Below, one piece after another: positions 1 to 8,022 of a stretch of 29,394 nucleotides of DNA (positions within the stretch are counted from its first letter, which is position 1; each line of letters starts with the position of its first letter). Source of the DNA: JBBAEA01 sp041656175 (GTDB taxonomy: Bacteria; Myxococcota_A; Bradymonadia; UBA4248); the NCBI GenBank assembly GCA_041656175.1, contig JBBAEA010000027.1, forward strand, positions 1 to 29,394, read 5' to 3'. Position numbers and translations under genes: made by a program. Below the pieces are notes generated by a model that was not told the DNA's origin, searched no databases, and saw only the letters and a list, made by a program, of their open reading frames with translations.

Positions 1-285
1 CAAAGAAAAGATGTTTCCCCCCGTACCCCCCTCCCCTTCAATCGCGACATGGATGTCAGCGATTGGTCGCGGCTGAGGCCGCGCGCGAAGCGGCCACAGC
101 CTGGACGGCTGTGGCACTAAGAAAGCAGTCTTTTAAGCACTTTTCGAATAAAATGTAATCTTATCTTCCACCAGCCTTATTTAATTAGCATTGTTAACTT
201 GTGTTTCTCTACAAAAGTTCTCATTTTGTTTAAGACTGTATCGAATTTGTAAAATTATATTCGTTATTTCTTGCCGTGCAAAGGT
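1..285 (+). repeat. Dispersed repeat family C, copy 1 (left-truncated)
   Basis: This stretch aligns along its length with 21124-21409. About 90 bases (roughly 38-120) are nearly identical, and the rest has drifted with scattered substitutions. The conserved part folds strongly: CAATCGCGACAT pairs with ATGTCAGCGATTG, and GCCACAGCC pairs with GGCTGTGGC at 93-115. The window opens in the right arm of the C-rich hairpin that heads the element (intact at 21101-21145), so this copy is cut by the window edge. No credible reading frame was seen. It could be a mobile repeat or a structured RNA gene. Confidence 0.85.
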
Positions 286-326
286 CTCGAAGCTTTGATT
301 TATGGCTGGAGTACTGATTTGCCTAC

Positions 327-362
327 AAAAAAAGGCCGAGAGCGAAGCTCTCGACCTTTTTT
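327..362 (-). terminator. Rho-independent terminator of tRNA-Leu
   Basis: On the minus strand a stem of about 10 bp (GGTCGAGAGC with GCTCTCGGCC, one mismatch) closes a three-base loop and is followed by seven T. It begins only three bases after the tRNA 3' end. A-rich sequence on the other flank gives it some bidirectional character. Confidence 0.9.
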
Positions 363-365
363 TGA

Positions 366-449
366 TACCAGGAGCGGGACTTGAACCCGCACACCCAAAT
401 TGGATAGGAGATTTTAAGTCTCCAGCGTCTACCATTCCGCCATCCTGGC
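366..449 (-). tRNA. tRNA-Leu (anticodon UAA)
   Basis: The minus strand folds as an 84-nt class II tRNA. The acceptor is GCCAGGA with TCCTGGT, whose first pair is G-U. The anticodon stem GGAGA/TCTCC encloses the loop CTTAAAA, giving anticodon TAA (UAA), which reads leucine UUA/UUG. A long variable arm is followed by a T arm with GGTTCAAGTCC. The discriminator is A, as expected for leucine. The 3' CCA is not encoded (the next bases are TCA) and must be added afterwards. It has its own promoter (486-514) and terminator (327-362). Confidence 0.96.
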
Positions 450-485
450 GCCCTGTCCGCAGAATCAATCTTGCGAACAGCGGTT

Positions 486-514
486 ATTCTACGTAAAAGT
501 GGCAAAAACGTCAA
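486..514 (-). promoter_or_regulatory. Sigma70-type promoter of tRNA-Leu
   Basis: The minus strand has TTGACG (509-514), a 17-base spacer and TAGAAT (486-491). Predicted initiation near 479 leaves a leader of about 30 nt before the mature tRNA. Near-consensus boxes at ideal spacing make this one of the best promoters in the window. Confidence 0.8.
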
Positions 515-714
515 GTTTTATTTTCTCACTTAAGCTCACTTTTTGTTATTAATCCCGACGTCTTGAGCAAAATTCTAAAGCATGCAAGGCGAGTTCTTCC
601 TGCATTATAGGCTTGCACCGCCAATCTATGAAGTGACAAAACGCGATCTGTCTAAGCAGCGAGCATTCTGTGGATGGCCGCTCCTTCCAATTTCTTATGT
701 TTAAAACATTTTCC

Positions 715-743
715 TTGCAATTTTAATCTAAGCTCTGTAGATT
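715..743 (+). promoter_or_regulatory. Candidate promoter of rplM-rpsI
   Basis: TTGCAA (715-720), a 17-base spacer and TAGATT (738-743) match four of six consensus bases each. Use of this promoter would give an rplM leader of about 210 nt (750-958), long enough for a ribosomal-protein leader structure, though no known motif was recognised. A TATATT at 924-929 is an alternative -10 without a well-spaced -35. Nothing else was seen in 515-958. Confidence 0.35.
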
Positions 744-958
744 ACGCGCGCGCTGGCGAGTGGGACACACAGCCATAGCTAGTTGGGAAGCATCGTTATT
801 GAGCCCTGATGCCGGCATTTAGTGAAGGTGTGCGTTTCAATGGGACCGCTTGTGCGAAATACCTACGATGTGAGGTGTGCGCGACAGCTAAAGTTGTTGC
901 GAATAGTTGTTCTTTGGTTCTCCTATATTAGGAAGCTGCAAATTTTAAAGGTGATTTC

Positions 959-1387
959 ATGAAGACATATAGCGCAAAGCCAGGCGAGCTTGAGCGAGGG
1001 TGGTACGTAATTGATCTGGAAGGCCAGACGCTAGGACGTGCAGCAACGAAGGTTGCAACCATTTTACGCGGTAAGCATCGCCCAACGTACACTCCCCATG
1101 TGGACACAGGTGAGTTTGTCATCGTCATTAACGTTGATAAACTCAAATTATCGGGCAACAAGCTTGCCGATAAAATGTATTACAGACACACAGGCTACCT
1201 CAAAGGAATCCGTGAAATAACAGCGGGCAAACTCATGGATACAAAGCCCGAAAGAGTATTTAAAAGCGCTGTCAAAGGCATGCTGCCCAAAAACACTCTA
1301 GGTCGTAGTATGCTGTCAAAATTAAAAATTTATAGTGGCTCTGAGCATCCCCACGCGGCACAGCAGCCCAAAGTTTTGGCCCTCTAG
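959..1387 (+). CDS. rplM: 50S ribosomal protein L13
   Basis: L13 is an early-assembling large-subunit protein. At 142 residues this has the usual bacterial length. Family segments are visible: WYVIDLEGQTLGRAATKVA near residues 16-34, GKHRPTYTPHVDTGEFVIV at 38-56, KMYYRHTGYLKG near 71-82, and the C-terminal MLPKNTLGRSMLSKLKIY followed by a HPHAAQQP tail. AAAGGTGA lies a few bases before the ATG. It is followed after 36 bases by rpsI, the near-universal bacterial order, and the two are presumably co-transcribed to the terminator at 1839. No defects were seen. Confidence 0.98.
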   Translation: MKTYSAKPGELERGWYVIDLEGQTLGRAATKVATILRGKHRPTYTPHVDTGEFVIVINVDKLKLSGNKLADKMYYRHTGYLKGIREITAGKLMDTKPERVFKSAVKGMLPKNTLGRSMLSKLKIYSGSEHPHAAQQPKVLAL

Positions 1388-1423
1388 GCTAACTCATTTA
1401 TACCTTAACGGAGCTAAAATTTT

Positions 1424-1816
1424 ATGATTAGTGTTCAATGGATGGCTACAGGCCGACGAAAAAGCGCAGTGGCGCGTGTTTATCTAAGACCAGGGAAGGG
1501 CAATCTGATTGTGAATCGACGAAGTCTTGAGACATACTTTGATCGACCCACACTCCGAATGCTCCTTAAACAACCGCTCAATTTGGTTAACCTCGGAGAA
1601 GCATTTGATATTTTGATCAACGTCAAAGGTGGCGGTAAATCAGGACAAGCAGGTGCTGTCCTCCAAGGTATCGCAAGGGCACTCGTAAGCTACGACCCCA
1701 AACTGCGAACCGACCTCAAGCACGCTGGATTCTTAACACGTGATTCGCGTGCGAAAGAGCGTAAAAAATACGGTCTTCGCGGCGCTCGTGCTCGCTTCCA
1801 ATTCTCGAAGCGTTAG
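1424..1816 (+). CDS. rpsI: 30S ribosomal protein S9
   Basis: S9 binds 16S rRNA in the small-subunit head, and its C-terminal tail reaches the P-site tRNA. The 130-residue product has the family features: ATGRRKSAVARVYLRPGKG near residues 8-26, GGGKSGQAGAVLQGIARALV near 69-88, LLTRD-like FLTRDSRAKERKKYGLRGAR near 103-122, and the invariant tail ending FSKR, the residues that touch tRNA. GGAG ten bases before the ATG supports this start. An internal ATG at 1442 would remove six residues and is less likely. It is the second gene of the rplM operon and is followed directly by a strong terminator. Confidence 0.98.
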   Translation: MISVQWMATGRRKSAVARVYLRPGKGNLIVNRRSLETYFDRPTLRMLLKQPLNLVNLGEAFDILINVKGGGKSGQAGAVLQGIARALVSYDPKLRTDLKHAGFLTRDSRAKERKKYGLRGARARFQFSKR

Positions 1817-1838
1817 TCTTTACTTTGTCCTATTTAAA

Positions 1839-1875
1839 AATCCATCTCGCCCTTCGGGCAAGATGGATTTTTTTT
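1839..1875 (+). terminator. Rho-independent terminator of rplM-rpsI
   Basis: AATCCATCT pairs with AGATGGATT, continues through one mismatch into GCCC/GGGC with a TTC loop, and is followed by a run of T. It lies 22 bases after the rpsI stop. Confidence 0.93.
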
Positions 1876-1951
1876 ATAGTGGGAAAGTCAGAACAAGCGT
1901 CGTGGTGCAAAGGATAGAACGTATTGATGCACCCATATCGACTAATCTAGC

Positions 1952-1976
1952 TTTACGCAAAAGGCTTTACACACTC
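1952..1976 (+). repeat. 25-bp IS-end-like sequence, copy 1
   Basis: These 25 bases (TTTACGCAAAAGG...TTTACACACTC) recur exactly at 3174-3198 in the same orientation. The second copy sits just past the 3' end of a transposase remnant, where an insertion-sequence right end would lie. This copy abuts the left edge of the tandem array. Because the copies are direct rather than inverted, they are not the two ends of one intact element. This one is more likely the right end of another copy or a rearrangement product. Confidence 0.7.
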
Positions 1977-2449
1977 TTTGAACCACGAAATACACGAAAA
2001 TTCACGAAAAATTTCTTTTTTAGTTTTATAGAACCGACTTGATTTGTTATAGACTTTCGTGCCTTTCGTGTCTTTAAATTTCGAAGCACGAAATACACGA
2101 AAATTCACGAAAAATTTCTTTTTTAGTTTTATAGAACCAGCTTGATTTGTTATAGACTTTCGTGCCTTTCGTGTCTTTAAATTTCGAAGCACGAAATACA
2201 CGAAAATTCACGAATTTTTTTTTAGTTTTATAGAACCAGCTTGATTTGTTATAGACTTTAGTGCCTTTCGTGTCTTTAAATTTTGAACCACGAAATACAC
2301 GAAAATTCACGATTTTTTTTTTAGTTTTATAGAACCGACTTGATTTGTTATAGACTTTAGTGCCTTTCGTGTCTTTAAATTTTGAAGCACGAAATACACG
2401 AAAATTCACGAAAAATTTCTTTTATAGTTTTATAGAACCGACCTGATTT
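1977..2449 (+). repeat. Tandem array of ~100-bp CACGAAA-type repeats (4.6 units)
   Basis: The string CACGAAATACACG begins at 1984, 2087, 2190, 2289 and 2388, giving periods of 103, 103, 99 and 99 bases. Each unit also carries CTTTCGTGTCTTTAAATTT, which is partly complementary to the CACGAAA block of the next unit, so stem-loops can form across unit boundaries. Units differ by few substitutions and by the length of a T-run. The minus strand reads openly across several units as a repetitive, basic, Phe/Lys-rich peptide. This follows from the period and is not good evidence of a gene. The last partial unit runs straight into transposase sequence at 2449. Confidence 0.92.
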
Positions 2450-3162
2450 GGCTGAATCGCCCACTCAAGAGCGCGTATCCCTTTCTCTATATGGGTGCGC
2501 TGTTTGCTGACGTCAAGGAAAATAGGCATAGTGTTAAGAAAGCAATCTATGTTATTTTTGATATTGATGCTGAGGGTTATAAGGATGTACTTGGGTTTTG
2601 GTGTAGAGATACCGAAGGGGCCAAAGAATGGCTCAATATTTTTGAAAGCCTTAAAGCTAGGGGCGTGCGAATCCTAGCATTTGTTTCAGCTGATGGTTTG
2701 AGAGGCATTGAAGAAACTATACACGCTGCTTTTGGTCCTTCGGTCATATACTAAACACTACAAAGAGTTTTGTAATGATCTCAAGAGCTTTTACGCTGCA
2801 ATGCAGATAGAACAAGCTCAAGTAAATTACGAGGCGTTTATCGAGAAATGAGAAAAAAGTATCCAGGGGCAACAAAAGTGTGGCAACAAAATTATCGCCT
2901 TGTTGAACAGCTTTTTGACTACCCGCCTGCGATTAGAAAGCAGATTTACACGACTAACATAGTAGAAAGTGTAAATGCCGCACTTCGTAAGGTAACGAAT
3001 AATAAAGGTGCTCTACCAAATGTTGAGGCTCTGACTAAACTACTATATTTGCGAATACAAAACCTCACTAAAAAGTGGTCTCATTGTATCAGAGACTGGG
3101 CAACGATAAGAGGACAACTAGATACTGTGCGCCCTGGATGGGATGGCGTTGGGAATGAGTAG
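2449..3162 (+). pseudogene. IS256-family (Mutator-type) transposase remnant
   Basis: The frame from 2449 reads into WLNRPLKSAYPFLYMGALF, then a long match to the IS256 catalytic core: VKKAIYVIFDIDAEGYKDVLG, ETEGAKEWL-like DTEGAKEWLNIF and ADGLRG. It stops at 2752-2754. Homology resumes in another frame (about 2757-2846: KEFCNDLKSFYAA to AFIEK), then returns to the first frame at 2848: KKYPGATKVWQQNYRLVE, then TTNIVESVNAALRKVTNNKG, ending at 3162. The N-terminal part is absent, the block normally reading CIVHQIRNS is deleted near 2750, and there are two frame changes. The first catalytic Asp (family L-D-A) is Gly in MGAL. The later Asp (ADGL) and the Glu (VESVN) remain. Inactive. Confidence 0.93.
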
Positions 3163-3173
3163 CTAAGTGTGAG

Positions 3174-3198
3174 TTTACGCAAAAGGCTTTACACACTC
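3174..3198 (+). repeat. 25-bp IS-end-like sequence, copy 2 (probable right end)
   Basis: This is identical to 1952-1976. It lies 11 bases after the transposase remnant's stop codon and reads outward ending TTTACACACTC, the expected place and style for an IS256-family terminal repeat. Beyond it, 3199-3268 holds a GGCGCTAGCG stretch and a small hairpin (TGGGGC AAA GCCCCA, 3235-3249) before the stop codon of the kinase gene. Confidence 0.65.
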
Positions 3199-3268
3199 GA
3201 GTTTCCCCTAAAGGCGCTAGCGCTTAGCGAAGCGTGGGGCAAAGCCCCATCCATAAGTCCAGGACTTG

Positions 3269-6200
3269 CTACGCAAGCATTTTATCCAAATCGTCCAAAC
3301 TCGCATCGAACTCGTCAAAATTGAGTTCTGTAACCATAATTGGGTTGAGGGATATAATCGCTTCGCGTTCCTGCATTTTGATGATGCCCGCGCGCATGGC
3401 GACAACGCTAATATCAGTACTCCCGCTCTCGTCGATAAAATCGATGACTTTTTGCAAGCCGTTTGGCAGCACTTGGTTGAGCAAGAAAAAATCGTAACCA
3501 CCAAGGGTAGTCTTAACCACCTCGCTGTAATATCGCAGCACCCTAGGCATATTCTTCGCTATAGCGGCCATGACAAAAGCTATGCTACTAACCGATATTA
3601 GCGCGTTGTAGCGAGAACTGGGTTTGTCAAAATATCGATCTGCCGCTTCAAAGAAAGACTGGTCTACTCCATGCTCTAGTATATGCATTACCAAACTCGC
3701 CGATTCAACATGTATAAAGCCTTTACATGAGCGTTCATACAACTTCACAGCATTTTGATAATATATGATTGACTTGTCATCTATCTTTGCATGCTTCGCA
3801 CAAATGCTTGCAAGCAATAAACTAGCACCCACAAGAAAATAGTTCTTGTTAACCGATAGCTTTAGCGTCTGCGTAGCGTAAGAAAGACAAAGTCTAATAT
3901 CGAGTTGACGCAAAGCAACGAGAGAACGGACATATAAACAAAATGCTGCACCAATTTGGCTTTGCGTAACTTTAAAGAGTTTTTCGGCGATATCAACAAG
4001 CTCTAAAGCCTCAGTGAAAAGATCGCGAGAGAGCAAAAACGTCGCTGTAAGGATCTCGGGAAAACCTGCAAAACGCATACTATCGTATGAAGAAATACTA
4101 TTTTTTATTTCTTCGTAATTTTGCGATGTTAGCTGCCGCTGGTTAGTCCACAGAGAATATACAACATAGAACTTCTCGGCTAAATCGGCGAAAAAATTAA
4201 CCTTATGTAGCGAAAGCGTATTCTTGGCTGTTATTAAATGATTAGCCGAATCCTTCATATTAAAAGTAAATAATTCATCAGCAGCCGCGAAAATATGTAA
4301 CAAAGCATTTGTTACCATAGCCTCTTTGCGCAGATGTTCATCATCGCTTTCTTCGTATCCGCTCACCATAGCTCGTATTTCTTCTAATAATGTCCTATAG
4401 CCATTCATATCCCCCATAATAAAGAGTACAATAGCTTTAGAAAGCGCATTATTTGCAATAATTTCTATGCCGTTTTCGTATCCAGCGGCAATGTTGCTAG
4501 ATTCATCAAGTTGTTGCAATGACGCCTCAAATTCGGTGCGGGTCATTAAAAATAGCGCCATTAACGACTGTGCTTTGGCAATCAATATAGGAGCATTGTA
4601 ACGCTGAGCACAATATATCAGCTTATCGACTATTTGCTCTGCTTCCATATCCTTGCCCATATAGAATATGGTTCTACCCAAAGTGTCTAATACATCTGGC
4701 CAATTGATCGGGCTAAAGAGATCCTCCGCAGTTCGCTTATCAGCATCGCTACTAATCTTCATAAAGATATCGTCGAACTCTTTGTACAAAATCATACCGT
4801 GATAGATCAATGCGTATTGCATGCTTTCGTCACTAGCCTTGTTAAAGAGTTTATAGCGCATAAGCTGCGCCTCACTAGCAGCACCAATCGCCTCGAAGTG
4901 CGCCAGTACGCCTGATATTGTTTCAATATCCATGCTGCGGAAGTACTTTAGTTTAACATCTATGGCTAACTTATGTAGTGAGCGCATACGTCTCAATGAG
5001 TGCTCGCCAATAATCGCCATCGTAAAGTAGCTATTTTCAAAGGCTAGAGCCGTTTTACCTTGCTTAGTGCTGAGTTCTCGCAAAAAATCTATGCCAATGA
5101 GTGCTTCAATCACATCATCTAAGGCATCAATATACTCACGCTTATCCTCTGTTTCAAAAAACTCCTCCAATAACTCGTCCTCTACCACCTCGCCTAAAAT
5201 AGCCAGCCGCGTAACTATGTCATCGACAAGTTTTGGATCAAAGTCCTTCTCAAGATAATTCTTGACGCGCTTAAAATATGAAATGTAAATCTCCTTCACA
5301 AGCGGCGGGATGCTCATCGTAGGGCCACGGCCTTCGACAATATAATACGTGCCATCGGGTTCTCGCGCCATGCGCCTTTCTTCCAAAAACAGGTATATTA
5401 TTTCGCGGAGAACGAGGGGATTACCTCTTGATAGTTGAGCAAACAACACTGTCGCAGATTGCTCAACGCGGTAAAACTGCTCAAGCAACTTTCGTACAAA
5501 AGTAAGAGCTAGAGGCATGAGGCGAATCGTCTTGAGTCGACTGCCTTCAAAACGCGTCAACCGCCTCAGCGTGTTCGCGCTCGCTGTATTTGGGAAGCAT
5601 TCTTTGGGGTTAACGCTGCAAATAAGCAAGCAACGAATTGGCCGTGTATGACACGCAGCAGCGAAAGCCTCGATAAAACCGAGTTCAAAAGCATTGGCAA
5701 AGTGGATATCATCCAACGCAACAACGCACGGCATATCTGCACAGACCGCGGCGAGCACATCGATCATCGCTTGGTATATAGTTTTGTCGGGCTTGAGCTC
5801 TTCGTCGCGACTAGGACGTAAGAAACTTACGAAAGAATCTGCATCACTTTGGTGCGTAAAGCGAAGCTGGCTATAGTTAAAAAGTAAATACTCTGTCAAA
5901 GAATTGCTCTCGACGTTTTTAGAATCTAGAAGCAACTCGTAGACGTTAGTTAAGCTTGTACTCGTTTCGTTCTTATTAAACATCGTGGAGACAAAACGAA
6001 CAATATTGGCATCCAAATAATTCTGCACGCCAGCTTGCAACATCGTGGTCTTTCCCAAACCCCACTCGCCTTCAATCAACACCATATTGCCACGCGACTC
6101 GATAGCGTTGAGGCACAATTCCTGAATTTGTCCTATCTCCAAGGTGCGGCCAACGATATTGCCAGCCTGCGCGAAACGCGCCCTTAAAGAAGGCTGCGAA

Positions 6201-7327
6201 TCCGAGTCTATCTCGAAACTCGCAAAACTCGGCCCGCTCCCTGAGCCGCTGTCCATAGCGCTTGTCTCCTGCTTATTGGAGAATGCATTGCTAATCATTT
6301 TCTCGCTAAAATCGCGCGATGGCAGTTCAGCACTTTGACCGCTGAGCGTAATAGGACGACTTAGGGAACCACGCGAAAGCGCCACATCTCCACCCTCTTC
6401 GCCGCGTTTCCTCTCATCTTCTTCAATTCGCGTCTTTAGCAAGTCCCAAACATGCTCATACGACTCATTCTTATCGTATTTGAGCTCAAGCAAGGTTTTA
6501 GACAACTCGTTCGCGCTAACATAGCGATCCCAAGTCCTTTTGGCTAAGCACTTTCGTACGATTTCCCCGATTTCTTTGGGGGCGTTGATTTCGCGACGCG
6601 CCCTAAGCTCTGGTATGGGTTCATCGTTGTGCATCAATATTGTCTCTATATCGACTGCCCCTTTGTAGGGGAGCTTACCAGCGAGCAACTCAAATAGTAG
6701 CACTCCAACGCTGTATAGATCAGTTCCAGGACCAATTTGCAAAGCCTTACCACGCGATTGCTCAGGAGCCATGTAGTAGGGCGTTCCCAACACTGTCCGT
6801 GTAAACTCCTCCCCGCTCTGGGCAAACTGGGGTAAGCTAGCGATTCCAAAGTCGACCAATTTAAGAAAAATCGTTTTATTCGAAAGCGGGCATAGCAAAA
6901 TATTAGCAGGCTTAAGATCGCGGTGGATAATTCCACGTATATGGGAGTGCGCCAAGGCATCAAGAAGCTGCTTACTGAGGTCAATAATCAGTCTAAAGGG
7001 AAGGATAACATCGCGCATCGATTGCATAGAGCATGAGCGAATATATTCCATCACCATGTAAAGTTGACCATCGGCTGTTTGCCCAAAGCGCTCAACCTGA
7101 ACAATATTGGGATGATTTAAATAGTGGAATGCTTGGGCTTCTTTGACGAAGCGGCGACGCATTTTCGCGTCCCCACACAGCTCTTGACGGATCAATTTTA
7201 GCGCTACTTCCTTCCCGTTTCGCTGCATATCCTTCGCCAAATACACACTACCCATACCGCCGCCACCTAACTTGGAGATGACCACATAGCGACTCTCTAT
7301 TTCTTTGCCAATAATATGCTCTTGCAT
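3269..7327 (-). CDS. Large Ser/Thr protein kinase with AAA-type ATPase and helical-repeat C-terminus
   Basis: The 1352-residue protein begins with a complete eukaryote-like kinase domain (about 14-280): glycine loop GGGGMGSVY (21-29), catalytic Lys44 (VALK), HRDLKPAN (135-142), DFG (159-161) and APE (187-189). A Ser/Glu-rich linker (300-385) leads to VGRTLE (392-397), which opens an ATPase module with Walker A GEWGLGKTT (420-428) and Walker B VVALDDIH near 540. The remainder (about 700-1340) is helical and resembles the TPR-like C-termini of MalT/PknK-type signal ATPases, although no single repeat is clear. No membrane segment is evident, so it is probably cytoplasmic. AGGAG six bases before the ATG supports the start. 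Partners and substrates cannot be read from the sequence. It is a single-gene unit. Confidence 0.93.
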   Translation of the reverse strand: MQEHIIGKEIESRYVVISKLGGGGMGSVYLAKDMQRNGKEVALKLIRQELCGDAKMRRRFVKEAQAFHYLNHPNIVQVERFGQTADGQLYMVMEYIRSCSMQSMRDVILPFRLIIDLSKQLLDALAHSHIRGIIHRDLKPANILLCPLSNKTIFLKLVDFGIASLPQFAQSGEEFTRTVLGTPYYMAPEQSRGKALQIGPGTDLYSVGVLLFELLAGKLPYKGAVDIETILMHNDEPIPELRARREINAPKEIGEIVRKCLAKRTWDRYVSANELSKTLLELKYDKNESYEHVWDLLKTRIEEDERKRGEEGGDVALSRGSLSRPITLSGQSAELPSRDFSEKMISNAFSNKQETSAMDSGSGSGPSFASFEIDSDSQPSLRARFAQAGNIVGRTLEIGQIQELCLNAIESRGNMVLIEGEWGLGKTTMLQAGVQNYLDANIVRFVSTMFNKNETSTSLTNVYELLLDSKNVESNSLTEYLLFNYSQLRFTHQSDADSFVSFLRPSRDEELKPDKTIYQAMIDVLAAVCADMPCVVALDDIHFANAFELGFIEAFAAACHTRPIRCLLICSVNPKECFPNTASANTLRRLTRFEGSRLKTIRLMPLALTFVRKLLEQFYRVEQSATVLFAQLSRGNPLVLREIIYLFLEERRMAREPDGTYYIVEGRGPTMSIPPLVKEIYISYFKRVKNYLEKDFDPKLVDDIVTRLAILGEVVEDELLEEFFETEDKREYIDALDDVIEALIGIDFLRELSTKQGKTALAFENSYFTMAIIGEHSLRRMRSLHKLAIDVKLKYFRSMDIETISGVLAHFEAIGAASEAQLMRYKLFNKASDESMQYALIYHGMILYKEFDDIFMKISSDADKRTAEDLFSPINWPDVLDTLGRTIFYMGKDMEAEQIVDKLIYCAQRYNAPILIAKAQSLMALFLMTRTEFEASLQQLDESSNIAAGYENGIEIIANNALSKAIVLFIMGDMNGYRTLLEEIRAMVSGYEESDDEHLRKEAMVTNALLHIFAAADELFTFNMKDSANHLITAKNTLSLHKVNFFADLAEKFYVVYSLWTNQRQLTSQNYEEIKNSISSYDSMRFAGFPEILTATFLLSRDLFTEALELVDIAEKLFKVTQSQIGAAFCLYVRSLVALRQLDIRLCLSYATQTLKLSVNKNYFLVGASLLLASICAKHAKIDDKSIIYYQNAVKLYERSCKGFIHVESASLVMHILEHGVDQSFFEAADRYFDKPSSRYNALISVSSIAFVMAAIAKNMPRVLRYYSEVVKTTLGGYDFFLLNQVLPNGLQKVIDFIDESGSTDISVVAMRAGIIKMQEREAIISLNPIMVTELNFDEFDASLDDLDKMLA

Positions 7328-7372
7328 TCCCAGCTCCTAAAACACAGCTCTCGGCTCTAATAAGCCACCGCC

Positions 7373-7401
7373 AATCTACAATGAATATAGGCAAATGACA
7401 A
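7373..7401 (-). promoter_or_regulatory. Candidate promoter of the kinase-ATPase gene
   Basis: The minus strand has TTGTCA (7396-7401), a 17-base spacer and TAGATT (7373-7378). Initiation near 7366 would give a leader of about 40 nt. Nothing was recognised between 7402 and 7435. A small repeat-like hairpin (TTGGGGCTAGCGCCCAA) follows near 7453. Confidence 0.55.
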
Positions 7402-7585
7402 ATAAAGATCGAAACACTACAGCTAGCCGTCCTTAGGAAAGCTCGAATTTATTGGGGCTAGCGCCCAAAAGCGCGTTAAAGGACAGGTCTTTTGGAGCAA
7501 GAGATTATGCTTAGTGCGTTGATTCTATGGATTTGACTCTGAACAATCGCTTCGGGGGCGTTGCGGGGGCTTGAGTCCCCGCAGA

Positions 7586-7843
7586 GGGGGTAGCGCGGGA
7601 TCGCCGATTAAAATGCGTTACAAACGCATGTTGTGCGATGGATGAGCGACTAGCAAATACATCGCACAACATTTAGCGTTTGTTGACGCATTTTATGAGG
7701 AAGCCCGCGCGTAGGGGGAGCCGAAACGAGCAATGCTGAAGGCTTTGCGAGTTGAAAGCTCAATGAGATCATCCTTTGCGCAGCATTCTGTCTATTTATA
7801 AGAATGCTGCGCAAAGGATAGAGCGAATTGTGGGACTTCCCCC
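7586..7843 (+). repeat. Palindromic element family A, copy A1 (interrupted)
   Basis: The left boundary GGGGGTAG is followed by CGCGGGATC, and the right side reads GCCCGCGCGTAGGGGG. The inner arms AATGCGTTACAAACGCATG and its partner TTAGCGTTTGTTGACGCATT are imperfectly complementary, and GTTGTGCGATG pairs with CATCGCACAAC around an apical GCGACTAGC. In other copies the right boundary continues directly as GGGGGAGACTTCCCCC. Here it is split after GGGGGAG (7720), and ACTTCCCCC resumes only at 7835. Confidence 0.85.
7721..7834 (+). repeat. Nested insert with perfect 19-bp hairpin
   Basis: This 114-base segment interrupts the terminal hairpin of copy A1. Its core is a perfect inverted repeat: 7771-7789 (ATCCTTTGCGCAGCATTCT) is the reverse complement of 7801-7819, with an 11-base loop. 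It has no reading frame of note and is probably a second kind of small palindromic element inserted into the first. Confidence 0.7.
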
Positions 7844-7936
7844 AGCAAAAACATAGCAACACCCATGGTTCAGAGCATGTCTCATGCGTTGCTCATCGTT
7901 CTCAACATCCTACTTGTTTTTAATTTCTTCGACGTG

Positions 7937-7945
7937 TGCTACACT
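7937..7945 (+). promoter_or_regulatory. Candidate extended -10 promoter of the PEGA/beta-barrel gene
   Basis: TGCTACACT provides a TGn-extended -10 box. Only a T-rich stretch occupies the -35 position, which extended -10 promoters tolerate. Initiation near 7952 would leave a leader of about 70 nt before 8023. Confidence 0.45.
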
Positions 7946-8022
7946 TTGCTCGGCTTTGGATTAGGTCCTGAGGTATGTTTATAAGTTTGGGCCAAGATTC
8001 CGCAAATAATCACTAGGAGTTT

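Noticed and set aside
181..514. Short open frames across tRNA-Leu
   Set aside because: They are read through the tRNA, its terminator and its promoter, and have no independent support.
1953..2409. Small minus-strand protein genes within the tandem array
   Set aside because: The frames arise from repetition of the unit, lack ribosome sites, and change frame where unit lengths differ.
1977..2449. CRISPR array
   Set aside because: The whole 99-103-bp unit is repeated with no unique spacers, and no cas genes are present.
7650..7862. 70-residue minus-strand open frame
   Set aside because: It lies wholly in copy A1 and its nested hairpin, and has no start signal.
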